Virus record (IMG/VR): IMGVR_UViG_3300045242_000307 | Location: 1 to 31,135 of that record | From: a virus | Length of the DNA: 31,135 bases | Strand: one strand, 5' to 3' | Part shown: positions 13,053-20,803 of the stretch, one piece after another | How positions within the stretch are numbered: the stretch's first letter is position 1 | Layout: every line of letters begins with the position of its first letter | Position numbers and translations under genes: made by a program | Notes under the pieces: generated by a model | The model's input: only the letters and a program-made list of their open reading frames with translations | Told to the model about the DNA's origin: nothing | Databases searched by the model: none

Positions 13053-14318
13053 TCACCGACCCTCAACCTCCGCGCGCGCCTCCATAAGGCTTTCGCGCAC
13101 GGACTTGCCCTTACCCTTGGGCTGGGCCACCGCCGGCCCGGCCGCGCCCGGCGCGCCGCCAGTCACCGAAACCCCCGCCTTACGCGCCTTGTCGGCTTCG
13201 GCCTGGACCGCCGCTGCGCGCGCCGAGGCTGCGGCCGCTCGCTTGGCCTCGGCGGCCTTGGCCTGGTCGGCCAGCACCTTCTCGCGCACGCCCGGCACTG
13301 CCCAAATGGCCGTCTCGTAGGCGCCGTCTAGGTCCACGCGGCCCTCCTTGAGCGGCACTTCGCCCGAGGCAATTAGGCGCGACATGGTCTGGCGCACCTC
13401 CTCAAAGTGCGGCTTGTCCTTGGCCCAGGCCGCCAACACCTCGTGCGTCTTGGCCTCATTTTGCTGAGCGAACGTCTGCTCCAGAGTGCCGAAGCGCTGA
13501 TTAATCTGGGCTTCCAGCTGCTGCTGGCGCGCCTGCATGGCATCGATATACTGCTGAATGGCCGGGGAGACTGCTTCGGGTTGCCCAGGGGCAGGCGCCG
13601 CTGCCCCATTAGCACCAGCAGCAGGCACCTGCGGGGGCGCTGCGCCGCCCGCTTGGGCGAACTGCGCCAAATCGATATTGAAGCTCTTGGCCAGCGCCGG
13701 GAAGGCCTGGGTCGGGTTGCTGGCTAGCGCGCGGAACCAGCCAAACAGCTGGTCTATGGCCTGAGCGCGCGTGTGGCCGTGCTGCCTAATGGCAGCGTCG
13801 TGCGGGCTTATGGCGCGGTCGATATCGGCGTAGCCGGCCTTGAGCTGGTCCACGCCCTTTTGCACATCGGCCTCGCGCTTGGCCACCGCCGCGCGCACAG
13901 GCTCGGGCAGCTCGCCCCAGGCCGCCTTGGCCTCCTTGGACCAGCCCGCGGGCGCCGCAGGAGCGCCCGTAGCCGGGGGGGCCTCGGGGGTAGTAGCGGC
14001 CTCGCCCGACGCACCCTCCTGTGGCGCCTCCCCGGCCGCCGCAGCGGCTCCCGGCTCAGCGCTCGCCTCGCCCTCCCCGCTGCGCTTCTTAAACCTACCT
14101 TTTTCTCCCCGCTCGGGCGCCGCCGGCTTCTCCGGCTCGCGCGCGGCGTCGAAATTGGCCTGGAGCTCCTCGCGGATGCTACGGCGCTCGGCCGCAGGCT
14201 GGCGGCCTTCGCCAACGGGCGCTTCGGGCGGCGGCGCGCCGCCGCCAGTCTCCGGGGGCTCGGCGGCACCGCTGACGTCGGAATCGTAACAGGGCAGGTA
14301 GCGATCGAGCCAATTCAT
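13053..14318 (-). CDS. Scaffolding protein
   Basis: This 421-residue Ala/Glu/Gln-rich protein lies between portal and coat, the usual place of the scaffold. The N-terminal 110 residues are low complexity (EPPETGGGAPPPEAPVGEG, then acidic and Ala-rich). A conserved-looking block follows (APAGWSKEAKAAWGELPEPV, then AAVAKREADVQKGVDQLKAG and YADIDRAISPHDAAIRQHGH). A Pro/Ala linker and a long coiled coil come next (YIDAMQARQQQLEAQINQRF), then a C-terminal helix with basic end (GKGKSVRESLMEARAEVEGR). A basic C-terminal helix fits coat binding. Identification rests on position, composition and resemblance to scaffolds of podovirus-like phages. It should be lost from mature heads. Confidence 0.85.
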   Translation of the reverse strand: MNWLDRYLPCYDSDVSGAAEPPETGGGAPPPEAPVGEGRQPAAERRSIREELQANFDAAREPEKPAAPERGEKGRFKKRSGEGEASAEPGAAAAAGEAPQEGASGEAATTPEAPPATGAPAAPAGWSKEAKAAWGELPEPVRAAVAKREADVQKGVDQLKAGYADIDRAISPHDAAIRQHGHTRAQAIDQLFGWFRALASNPTQAFPALAKSFNIDLAQFAQAGGAAPPQVPAAGANGAAAPAPGQPEAVSPAIQQYIDAMQARQQQLEAQINQRFGTLEQTFAQQNEAKTHEVLAAWAKDKPHFEEVRQTMSRLIASGEVPLKEGRVDLDGAYETAIWAVPGVREKVLADQAKAAEAKRAAAASARAAAVQAEADKARKAGVSVTGGAPGAAGPAVAQPKGKGKSVRESLMEARAEVEGR

Positions 14319-14352
14319 CTGTCATTCTCCTCTGGGCGGCGGGTGCGGCCCG

Positions 14353-14526
14353 TTAAGCTATGCGCTTGCGGTCTATCGTCGTCTTCTCGCTGCGCTCGCG
14401 CTCGGCTTCCGCCTCGCGGGCGCGCGCTACGCGCTTCAGGTGCTGGGCGTATTCCTCATCCAGCCCCAGCGCCTTGACTTCACCCGGAGCGAGATAGCAG
14501 CGGTTGGGATTGGGCACCTTGCTCAC
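14353..14526 (-). CDS. Small charged helical protein, 57 aa
   Basis: The GTG at 14526 overlaps the preceding stop (GTGA). The product begins VSKVPNPNRCYLAPGEVKAL and then forms one long charged helix (EEYAQHLKRVARAREAEAER, ERSEKTTIDRKRIA). It lies immediately before the scaffold and could be a second assembly helper, by position only. Confidence 0.6.
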   Translation of the reverse strand: MSKVPNPNRCYLAPGEVKALGLDEEYAQHLKRVARAREAEAERERSEKTTIDRKRIA

Positions 14527-14768
14527 AGACCCTGACCCATCAACGCCTTGAGCATGGCCCTAACATCAACATCTCCCGGCTGCTGCTCCATGGACTGGTC
14601 GTAAGTCACCCCCGGCACATGCTCGCCCAAATTAAGCGGCCCATGGATCGGGTTGCCCTGGCTATCGTAGCCTATGACCGGGGGCGCGAACATCGGCGGC
14701 ATGCGGGTATTGTCGTTGGTAACAATATCGCTCGGTCCATAGGTCGAAGGCGGAGGAACCATCAACAC
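14523..14768 (-). CDS. Hypothetical Pro-rich protein, 81 aa
   Basis: The GTG at 14768 overlaps the upstream stop as TAGTG, with GAGGGG upstream. The product is Pro/Gly/Met-rich and largely disordered (PPPSTYGPSDIVTNDN, then PPMFAPPVIGYDSQGNPIHG) with a short C-terminal helix VRAMLKALMGQ. Similar short disordered proteins occur near portal and scaffold genes. Function unknown. Confidence 0.6.
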   Translation of the reverse strand: MLMVPPPSTYGPSDIVTNDNTRMPPMFAPPVIGYDSQGNPIHGPLNLGEHVPGVTYDQSMEQQPGDVDVRAMLKALMGQGL

Positions 14769-15067
14769 TAATGTCCCCTCAACTCGCGGATGGCATTGCG
14801 GATGGCCTGGCGCCGCGCGTCCCGGCTGAGCACCACCGGCTTGCGCGGGCGCAGCAGCGTGGCCACCTCGTTGCCGACCTCAATGCATCCCGCCGCGCGC
14901 GTGGCCACGCGGAACGCGGCCTTGCTCGTATACATGCGGTTGTCTGCCATATGGCGCGTGGCGTCCATCTCGTCGCGAATTACCTGGACCGCCGCGTTGG
15001 CCGCATGCAGCGGCGCGGCGCGCGCGCGGTCCACCAGCTTGCCCTTGCGCATCACAAATACGGTCAC
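14768..15067 (-). CDS. Hypothetical protein near the portal gene, 99 aa
   Basis: The GTG at 15067 overlaps the exonuclease stop (GTGA). An in-frame ATG at 15091 is less likely. The start VTVFVMRKGKLVDRARAAPL resembles a small conserved phage head-region protein that begins with V-M-R-x-G-K-L-V-D and then A-A-P-L-H. The rest is helical and basic (IRDEMDATRHMADNRMYTSK, RDARRQAIRNAIRELRGH). Probably a virion or assembly accessory. Confidence 0.65.
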   Translation of the reverse strand: MTVFVMRKGKLVDRARAAPLHAANAAVQVIRDEMDATRHMADNRMYTSKAAFRVATRAAGCIEVGNEVATLLRPRKPVVLSRDARRQAIRNAIRELRGH

Positions 15068-15513
15068 GCGGCCAGCCTCATCTCGTTCCACTTCATCAGC
15101 GCGCGGGCATCGGCCAGGGCATTGTGCGGCTGGGCCGAGACCGGCTGGCCGGGGGGAGTCTTTAAGATAGTAATGCGACAGGCGAAGTCGAGGCTACTAC
15201 CATAATCAGGACCTTGAAGCAGCGAACAAAAGTGCTGGGCATCGACATGCCAATCACAAATAATTTCAGGATTGCTGAACTGCTGGATAAAACATTGGAA
15301 TTCACTACGAAAAATGAGGGGTCGTGTAAACTCCACGCCGAGCACCGGGATGACATGCTTTGCTACCCATGGATCCCACGGCTTATAGCGTGGGCTCTCG
15401 GGCAAATCGCGCGGATCTTGCGCCGCATACCATGCGGCCCCATCCGCAATCAATGCCAATGAGATAAGATCGCCGCCATGGCCATTGAACTCGGTATCCA
15501 GATAGAAGCGCAC
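15064..15513 (-). CDS. DnaQ-like 3'-5' exonuclease (RNase H fold)
   Basis: This is a 149-residue compact DEDD-type exonuclease. Motif I is FYLDTEFNGHGGD (D6, E8) and a middle acidic motif is ICDWHVDAQHF (D87/D91). Motif III is PHNALADARAL (H130, D135), the DEDDh form. It would remove nucleotides from DNA or RNA 3' ends. The GTG start overlaps the portal stop (TAGTG), so it is made with head proteins rather than with replication genes. A job in genome-end processing or host nucleic-acid degradation is possible, but not shown. Confidence 0.82.
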   Translation of the reverse strand: MRFYLDTEFNGHGGDLISLALIADGAAWYAAQDPRDLPESPRYKPWDPWVAKHVIPVLGVEFTRPLIFRSEFQCFIQQFSNPEIICDWHVDAQHFCSLLQGPDYGSSLDFACRITILKTPPGQPVSAQPHNALADARALMKWNEMRLAA

Positions 15514-18017
15514 TAGAGCCCCCCGGCCGCGGCTTGCTGCGGCACCGGCGGCGCCATCACCTGCTTGGCGATGTCGGCGGCGCGCTCGGCCGTGCCCTGG
15601 CGAGCTTCGTGCTGGCGCTGGGCGGCCTGCTCCTGAAGCTCTAGGTGGCGGTTCTGGAGCTCCAGCACCTTTATCTGCATCTCCATGCGGCGCATCTCCA
15701 AATCCGTGGCATCGGATTGGGCCTGGGCTTGGGCCTGCTGCTGCTCGCGCGCGGTCTTCATCTGCTCGGCCTGGGCATCGGCCGCGGCCTTTTGCTGATC
15801 AGACTGGGCGTTTATCTCGGCCACCTTGACATCGCTCTGGGCCTTGAGGGCATCGGCCTGGGCCTTTATCTGTAGCGGATTGGGCTGCTGGCCTTGCTGC
15901 TGGGCGCGCTTTTTGGCCACCTGGACGGCCTCGTCGCCGAATTCCTCGATGGCCACCTCCAGATCGCGCCCGGCCTTGAAGCCGCGCACCGCGAATTGGA
16001 GCAACTTAGCCAGCAGCGGAACCGATTCGGGCATCTGCGCGCCCATGGCCATGGCTGCCTGCATGAACTTAGTCACCGCGCCCACGAATTCGGTGCGATC
16101 GGCCTTCTCCTGGGCCTGGTCGCCGTACACCGAGGAGTCCACCTCGATGTCCACGCGGAAGCCGCGCAGCTTCTCATTGCGCAGCAGCGCGATGGCCGCA
16201 GCGATGCGCTGGAAACCTTCCAGCTTGGCCATCAGCTCCGGGGGAAGTTGCGGGGGGGCCATCGCGCCCGGCATGGCCGGGGGGGTTCCCGGGAATGGTA
16301 CAACGTTCTGTCCAGGTGCGGGGCCGGCAGGCGATTGCGGCGAACCTGCCGGCCCCAGCGCCGCTGGTCCCGCCGAGGGAGGAAGGACGGGTTGCGACGG
16401 CGCACCGCTGGGGCCCGGGGTTGCGGCGCCGGGCGGCAGCAGGTCGATGTCGGGCGCGCCTAAGCCCTCCTCATAGAGCGCACCAGAAACCTCGATGAGT
16501 GATTTGGGGCTGAAGTGCATGGACATGATCTCGGCCATGATGCGCAAGGTGTCGCGGCAGAGCCTAGCAACCTCGCCCTGGCGGCGCTGGAGCCGGGTGC
16601 CCGAATTATTGGACTTTAGGCGCTGGCCGCCCATCGTCTCGCGCGCATCGGTGGTGCCGCGCAGCACGTCGGTTATGCCGGTGAGGCGGTCCATCTCGGC
16701 GATGATTTTTTCCTTGAGCGCCATGAGCTCGTTGAGTACGCCGATGATTTCCTTGAGCGGCAGCAGACTCATGACCCCGGCCACGCCGCCCTTCTCGGCG
16801 AAGGCGGCCCATTGGTCCACCGGGATGAGCTCGTTCTCGACCGATTCATCCAGCAGGCGCTGCATGTCCTTCTGGGAGGCATCGTAGAGGCCGGCCACCT
16901 TGCAAGCCTTGCTGAGCATGTGGATGCGCTGCGTCAGCTCATCCACTTGGATGGCCTGGTCCTGGTATTGGATGTAGTCGGGCACGGGAGTGAGCGTATT
17001 ATTGGTAGCGTTGGCGTAAATAGGGCGCGGCACCGGGAAGAAATTCTCCAGCTGCAAGGGGTCATCCTTGCGATTGCAGAGATATTCGTAGCCCTCGGCT
17101 ATCCAATAGACCTTCTCGTCCGCGCGGTTCCAGATCTCGACGACCTCGCCCTTCTTGCTGGCCTCCATCTCGGGCACCACCGTCTCGGCCTGGCGGCGGC
17201 GCTCGCGGTCGTCCTTTTCGAGCGGGATGGCCTTGCCGATCTTTTTGCCGAAATTCTCGATAAGCTCGTCGCGCGTGAGGTAGACTCTCTTGCCCACCGC
17301 GACTACTTCCGCCCAGGTGCGCGCGCGCGCCGGGAAGGTAAAAAAATCGGTCCAGGGGATGTAGTCGACCGGGGTGCTCTCGCGCGCGATGCGGTCGCCG
17401 GTTTGCTCCAGCTTCTCCTCCGCGATAGAATCATCTTCTGATTCTATCGGGCCCTGGGCATCCCTTAAATCCAAGCCGGTCTCCACGGGAAGGGAGACAC
17501 CGGCTTCGACTTCGGGCTCGTAGCGCACCCAGGGCACTCCGCGGCCCGCGAGCAGATAGTCCATCACGCAGCGATTGATGGCCTCGTCGATGCCGCAGAA
17601 TTCGATCTCATTGCGGAGTGCGCGCTCGAGCATCTGCGCCGCGCCGCGCCCAGCGGGGTCCTTGTCCTTAAAGCGGCGCTCGACAACGGGCGTGGGCAGC
17701 CGGCCATAAAGGGCGGGGTGCAATATCTGGACATTGGACCACAGCGCATTGTAGCGGCGCTGGCCCTCCTCGTCTATGCGGGAGCGCTCGTCGCGGTAGC
17801 GCTTCTCGATGGTGTGGCCGCGCTTGACCCACTTGCGCATCTCATCGTGCACATCGTCGAGTTGCTGCTTCCAATAGCTGGCCAAGCGGCGGCCCTCGTC
17901 GCCGCCTTCCGGACCAGCGAGCGCGTCGAGCTGCGGACCGCGCGCGGCGCCGGCCGGGAGACTCCCAGCTTCCGCATCGCCAGCCTCGGTGTCGATCTCT
18001 TCCTGGTTATTGGCCAT
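15513..18017 (-). CDS. Portal protein, podovirus-like, 834 aa
   Basis: Twelve copies would form the DNA entry channel at one capsid vertex. The N-terminal clip/stem region is typical: LASYWKQQLDDVHDEMRKWV, then YNALWSNVQILHPALYGRLP and PVVERRFKDKDPAGRGAAQM. Further blocks are VDYIPWTDFFTFPARARTWA and LMALKEKIIAEMDRLTGITD with VLRGTTDARETMGGQ, as in portal proteins of this type. About residues 525-590 are a Pro/Gly/Ala linker. From about 700 to 834 the protein is a Gln/Ala-rich coiled coil (EQMKTAREQQQAQAQAQSDA). The length exceeds P22 portal (725) because of these two parts. It lies downstream of the terminases. An unusual extended barrel is a possible reading of the C-terminal coil. Confidence 0.9.
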   Translation of the reverse strand: MANNQEEIDTEAGDAEAGSLPAGAARGPQLDALAGPEGGDEGRRLASYWKQQLDDVHDEMRKWVKRGHTIEKRYRDERSRIDEEGQRRYNALWSNVQILHPALYGRLPTPVVERRFKDKDPAGRGAAQMLERALRNEIEFCGIDEAINRCVMDYLLAGRGVPWVRYEPEVEAGVSLPVETGLDLRDAQGPIESEDDSIAEEKLEQTGDRIARESTPVDYIPWTDFFTFPARARTWAEVVAVGKRVYLTRDELIENFGKKIGKAIPLEKDDRERRRQAETVVPEMEASKKGEVVEIWNRADEKVYWIAEGYEYLCNRKDDPLQLENFFPVPRPIYANATNNTLTPVPDYIQYQDQAIQVDELTQRIHMLSKACKVAGLYDASQKDMQRLLDESVENELIPVDQWAAFAEKGGVAGVMSLLPLKEIIGVLNELMALKEKIIAEMDRLTGITDVLRGTTDARETMGGQRLKSNNSGTRLQRRQGEVARLCRDTLRIMAEIMSMHFSPKSLIEVSGALYEEGLGAPDIDLLPPGAATPGPSGAPSQPVLPPSAGPAALGPAGSPQSPAGPAPGQNVVPFPGTPPAMPGAMAPPQLPPELMAKLEGFQRIAAAIALLRNEKLRGFRVDIEVDSSVYGDQAQEKADRTEFVGAVTKFMQAAMAMGAQMPESVPLLAKLLQFAVRGFKAGRDLEVAIEEFGDEAVQVAKKRAQQQGQQPNPLQIKAQADALKAQSDVKVAEINAQSDQQKAAADAQAEQMKTAREQQQAQAQAQSDATDLEMRRMEMQIKVLELQNRHLELQEQAAQRQHEARQGTAERAADIAKQVMAPPVPQQAAAGGL

Positions 18018-18020
18018 CGG

Positions 18021-18476
18021 TCAATTGGGCAGCGTCTCGAAGGAAAAGAGGCAATGCGCCGTGGGGGTGATGGTGAAGGGCCCGGTGCTAGAGCAAACCG
18101 CCACGAAGCCCGCCTTAGTGCCCAGGCGGTTGGAGCCGTTGAAGCCGAAAAAATTAACGATGCTGAGCACCGAGGAGACCGACATCTGGTACCACTTCAT
18201 GATGCAGGGCCGCGGCGAGGTGGCGATAGTGCAACCCGTGGCCACGATGGTGCCCGGCGCAGTGGCAGAGTCCATCAGCACCACCCAGGCCGCGCCGGTG
18301 CCGTCGGTATTGACCTGGCCGCCATAGACGTTGCACCCCGCAGTGCAAAAGACGTGGCTGCCTTCCAGCGCGCCGGAAGTCTGGGTTTGGGCATGCGCGT
18401 TGCCCGGCGCTAGCACCAGTGCGGCGGCGCCCGCGATCAACGCACCGCGCGCAGCGCCGCGATGGATGATGCTCAC
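18021..18476 (-). CDS. Exported Cys-containing protein, 151 aa
   Basis: The GTG at 18476 overlaps the preceding stop (GTGA). A clear signal peptide (RGALIAGAAALVLAPGNAHA) ends at AHA-QT near residue 29. The exported part is Gly/Thr/Ser-rich and beta-like, with five Cys (HVFCTAGCNVYGG, TGCTIATSPRPCIMKW, VAVCSS), which suits periplasmic disulfides. Such a protein directly upstream of portal is odd for a head operon. It may alter the host envelope or receptor. No family is recognised. Confidence 0.7.
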   Translation of the reverse strand: MSIIHRGAARGALIAGAAALVLAPGNAHAQTQTSGALEGSHVFCTAGCNVYGGQVNTDGTGAAWVVLMDSATAPGTIVATGCTIATSPRPCIMKWYQMSVSSVLSIVNFFGFNGSNRLGTKAGFVAVCSSTGPFTITPTAHCLFSFETLPN

Positions 18477-18817
18477 TGCTCGGTCTCCTGTTCGGGTTGC
18501 GGCGCGGCAGCGCCCAACATGCCGTCCACCATCTCTAGGGCGGAGGTCAGCCAGGCGGTGATGACGAGGGCGTTGGCCTTCATGCGGTTGAAGTGGGCGC
18601 GACTGACCTTAGGGTCGCGCGCCGCGAGTGCGATCTGCTGGCGCGTGTCTTCGAGCGACATGATGAGGAACTTACGGATGCCCAAGGTTTCCTGGAGATT
18701 GGTCTCGAAGAGCGGGGCCGGGGTGGTCGGTGCGGCGACCGGGGTGGTGCCGAGCAACTCCATACGGTAGCCCTCGCGCACCTTGCGCGGGTCGTAAGAT
18801 TTAGGTTGCATGATCAT
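18473..18817 (-). CDS. Hypothetical helical protein, 114 aa
   Basis: The ATG at 18817 (or 18811) lies near the stop of the upstream membrane protein. The longer frame from 18940 would overlap that gene fully and is not preferred. The product starts MIMQPKSYDPRKVREGYRME, has a Pro/Thr linker (TTPVAAPTTPAPLFETN) and then helices (IRKFLIMSLEDTRQQIALAA, MKANALVITAWLTSALEMVD) and an acidic Gln-rich tail. Unknown function. It resembles a small structural or regulatory phage protein by layout only. Confidence 0.6.
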   Translation of the reverse strand: MIMQPKSYDPRKVREGYRMELLGTTPVAAPTTPAPLFETNLQETLGIRKFLIMSLEDTRQQIALAARDPKVSRAHFNRMKANALVITAWLTSALEMVDGMLGAAAPQPEQETEQ

Positions 18818-19016
18818 TTTGTTGACCCACCGGATACCAAGGTCCCTGTGTAAGGCCACCTTGCCAATTATCAGACCAGCACATGGCGTTCTGATACAAC
18901 CAGAACCACCCCGGTAAGCGCCCACCCAGAATCTTGTCACCCTGGGACGCTACATGGCCAATTCCATAGCAAACCCAAGCCATAGCAATGCACAGATAAT
19001 CACGCAACAAGCGCAT
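18801..19016 (-). CDS. Small membrane protein, 71 aa
   Basis: The ATG at 19016 is preceded by GGAG and overlaps the methyltransferase 3' end by 17 bases. The N-terminus MRLLRDYLCIAMAWVCYGIGHVAS carries one amphipathic or membrane helix. The rest is Trp-rich (LPGWFWLYQNAMCWSDNWQG, GPWYPVG). The WSD-x-x-QG-x-x-x-GPW pattern is familiar from small phage membrane proteins near head genes. Function unknown. Confidence 0.65.
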   Translation of the reverse strand: MRLLRDYLCIAMAWVCYGIGHVASQGDKILGGRLPGWFWLYQNAMCWSDNWQGGLTQGPWYPVGQQNDHAT

Positions 19017-20232
19017 CTTCGGGCTCCAGTATCTCGACACTAGGCATCGCGGTGATGAACCTCATGCCCTTGGCAATCAGATCGCGCTCCTGGGCGAGGA
19101 TGGCCGCGCGGTGGTTCCAGGCCAGCAGCAGGGCGTAGTCGGGGGTGTCTTCGCGCAGCGCGGCCGGGGGGCGGATGGGCAAGCGCGTGCCCGGCGCGTA
19201 TAGGCCCTGCTTGAGCGGGGTGGTGTCGGTCAGGTAGTCGAGCTGGTCGCGGCCAATGCCGCAGAAGTTCAGAAGGGTGTTGCCCTTGGCCGGCGCGCCG
19301 TAGCCGATGATGCGCTTGCCCTGGGCTTTTAGTTCTCGCAACAGGTCGCACAAATCGACGCGCGTAATCTGAGCGTCAGTGTCTAAATCGTACCAAGCTT
19401 CTTCGCGATGGATGCCCAGAGAACGTTCTTCCATCAAGATGATCTGTATCTGGTCCGACGGGTTCTGCCACTTAGTGGATGCGAATACGCGCAGTGATTG
19501 GCCCTGACTGGGCACTATCTGCACATCGTGCACCCAAAGTCCGCATTGCTTCATCAACGATAGCAGCGCACCGAGCGAATAGTAGCAGGCATGCTCATGA
19601 TAGATTTGGTCCCAATGTTTCTGGCGCACCAAATGCTTGGCCCAATGGACCTCAGCGATCAGCGTGCCCTCGTCGCCCAGCAGGATGGCGATGGCGCGGA
19701 GGAGGGAGCGCGGGTCGTCGGTATGGGCGAGCACGTTGTTGGCGCAGACGACGCGGGCGTGGCCGTGGTATTCTACAATATCTTCGGCTATATCCTGGTC
19801 CAGCGTGGTCGGCCAGAATTCGATACCCTGCGCTTCATTCATATCGACAAGATTGGCGGCAGGATCCACATTGACCAAATCCAACTGGAAATTAGCCCTG
19901 CTAATTTCAGCCAGCAGCGTGCTGTCATTGCCGCCGATATCCACTACCGTGTCACCATCCTTTAGCCGGGGGAGGATGGCGTCCTTGGTGTAGGCGGCCC
20001 AATGTGCGTGGGCGGCGGCGGAAGCGCCGGTGAGGTAGCGATAGTTGCGGTAGAGGTCGGGTGGCTGCGCGTCGCGCAGCTGGGCGAGGCCGCAGTTGCG
20101 GCAGAAGGCCAGCGCGAGCGGGTAGCGCACCTCAGGCTCATCCAGCGCGGCCAAATAGGCGTTGGCCGGGGGCTGGGTGCCGAGGTCGAGTATGGGCGCG
20201 AAGTCGGCAGAGGAGCAAGCGCGGCAGTTCAT
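19000..20232 (-). CDS. Sugar C-methyltransferase (zinc-binding, TcaB/NovU-like family)
   Basis: The protein has the three-part layout of deoxysugar C-methyltransferases. First is an N-terminal zinc-binding domain with CRAC (C3, C6) and CRNC (C44, C47) and the LGTQPPANAYL signature. The SAM fold has VVDIGGNDSTLL (residues 96-107) and the conserved YHEHACYYSLGALLSLMKQCG near 213-233. The C-terminal Rossmann-like domain has IIGYGAPAKGNTLLNFCGIG. Members transfer methyl from SAM to the C-3 of keto-deoxysugar nucleotides. Length 410 fits the family. GGGAGG precedes the ATG at 20232. It sits between terminase and portal, far from the main sugar block. This suggests a branched methyl sugar made during infection. 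Confidence 0.88.
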   Translation of the reverse strand: MNCRACSSADFAPILDLGTQPPANAYLAALDEPEVRYPLALAFCRNCGLAQLRDAQPPDLYRNYRYLTGASAAAHAHWAAYTKDAILPRLKDGDTVVDIGGNDSTLLAEISRANFQLDLVNVDPAANLVDMNEAQGIEFWPTTLDQDIAEDIVEYHGHARVVCANNVLAHTDDPRSLLRAIAILLGDEGTLIAEVHWAKHLVRQKHWDQIYHEHACYYSLGALLSLMKQCGLWVHDVQIVPSQGQSLRVFASTKWQNPSDQIQIILMEERSLGIHREEAWYDLDTDAQITRVDLCDLLRELKAQGKRIIGYGAPAKGNTLLNFCGIGRDQLDYLTDTTPLKQGLYAPGTRLPIRPPAALREDTPDYALLLAWNHRAAILAQERDLIAKGMRFITAMPSVEILEPEDALVA

Positions 20233-20268
20233 CTAATTCTGTGCCTCCCTATAGGCGGTGCGGCCTTT

Positions 20269-20418
20269 TTAGGTTATCTTCCAGGTATGCAGCCCAGGGG
20301 TGATGTCTTCATGACTAGGTGGAGGCTCGCGCTGACCGAGATATTCGAGCCATCCCGCTGCCTCGCATTCCTTGGCCGGCTCCGGGATCAACCTCGTTTC
20401 TCCCTTCCACGAAGTCAC
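20269..20418 (-). CDS. Hypothetical protein, 49 aa
   Basis: The GTG at 20418 overlaps the stop of a tiny upstream frame (GTGA), and GGAAGGGAGAAACGAGG lies inside. The product reads VTSWKGETRLIPEPAKECEA, then AGWLEYLGQREPPPSHEDIT and PGLHTWKIT. It looks protein-like and ends just before the ribosome binding site of the C-methyltransferase. No family is recognised. Confidence 0.5.
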   Translation of the reverse strand: MTSWKGETRLIPEPAKECEAAGWLEYLGQREPPPSHEDITPGLHTWKIT

Positions 20419-20471
20419 ACAGGCAACGCGCCCGTCACCTTGAAAGGCACCCGCTTTTGGTCCTCGGTCAT
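20415..20471 (-). CDS. Possible leader peptide, 18 aa
   Basis: The ATG at 20471 overlaps the upstream stop (ATGA) and the stop overlaps the next GTG (GTGA). The 18-residue product is MTEDQKRVPFKVTGALPV. It may serve only to hand ribosomes from one gene to the next, or it may be the front of the 49-aa gene separated by a frame change. Confidence 0.35.
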   Translation of the reverse strand: MTEDQKRVPFKVTGALPV

Positions 20472-20803
20472 GCAGCAGCCCCGTGGGCGGCTTGGCCCGC
20501 GCGCGCGAAGTCGGGCCGCATATGAGCCGACAACTCGTCCTCCAGATCGGTATAGCCGCGGCTCGTCAAAAAGTGGCGCGCGTCCACCCGCGCGTCGCGA
20601 TAACCGGCGGCGTAAGCGTTGCGCGCGGCGGCCGGGGTGGCCTCCTGCTTGAGGGCCTCGATCTCGGCTGCCATGGCGCGGCGCTCGGCGGCGAGGGCCT
20701 CGATGAGGTCAGCTATCGCGCCGGGCGCATAGTCAGCGGTGATTATGCCGCTGCGTAGGCGCGCGGCGGCGACGGCGAGGGCGGCGGGCGCCGTGCTAAG
20801 CAT
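20468..20803 (-). CDS. Hypothetical helical protein, 111 aa
   Basis: The ATG at 20803 overlaps the preceding gene by 8 bases. The N-terminal half is Ala-rich helix (PAALAVAAARLRSGIITADY, then IADLIEALAAERRAMAAEIEALKQEA), a likely coiled coil. The C-terminal half has AAGYRDARVDARHFLTSRGYTDLEDEL. Unknown function, soluble. Confidence 0.6.
   Translation of the reverse strand: MLSTAPAALAVAAARLRSGIITADYAPGAIADLIEALAAERRAMAAEIEALKQEATPAAARNAYAAGYRDARVDARHFLTSRGYTDLEDELSAHMRPDFARAGQAAHGAAA

Noticed and set aside
13773-14477. 234-codon plus-strand frame over the scaffold gene
   Set aside because: Antisense of an Ala/Pro/Glu-rich gene. Composition is Arg/Gly/Leu-rich nonsense without motifs.
16812-17441. 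Long plus-strand frames antisense to portal (also 15894-16463)
   Set aside because: High GC gives long antisense frames. The portal frame has clear family motifs, and the plus-strand frames have none and no ribosome sites.
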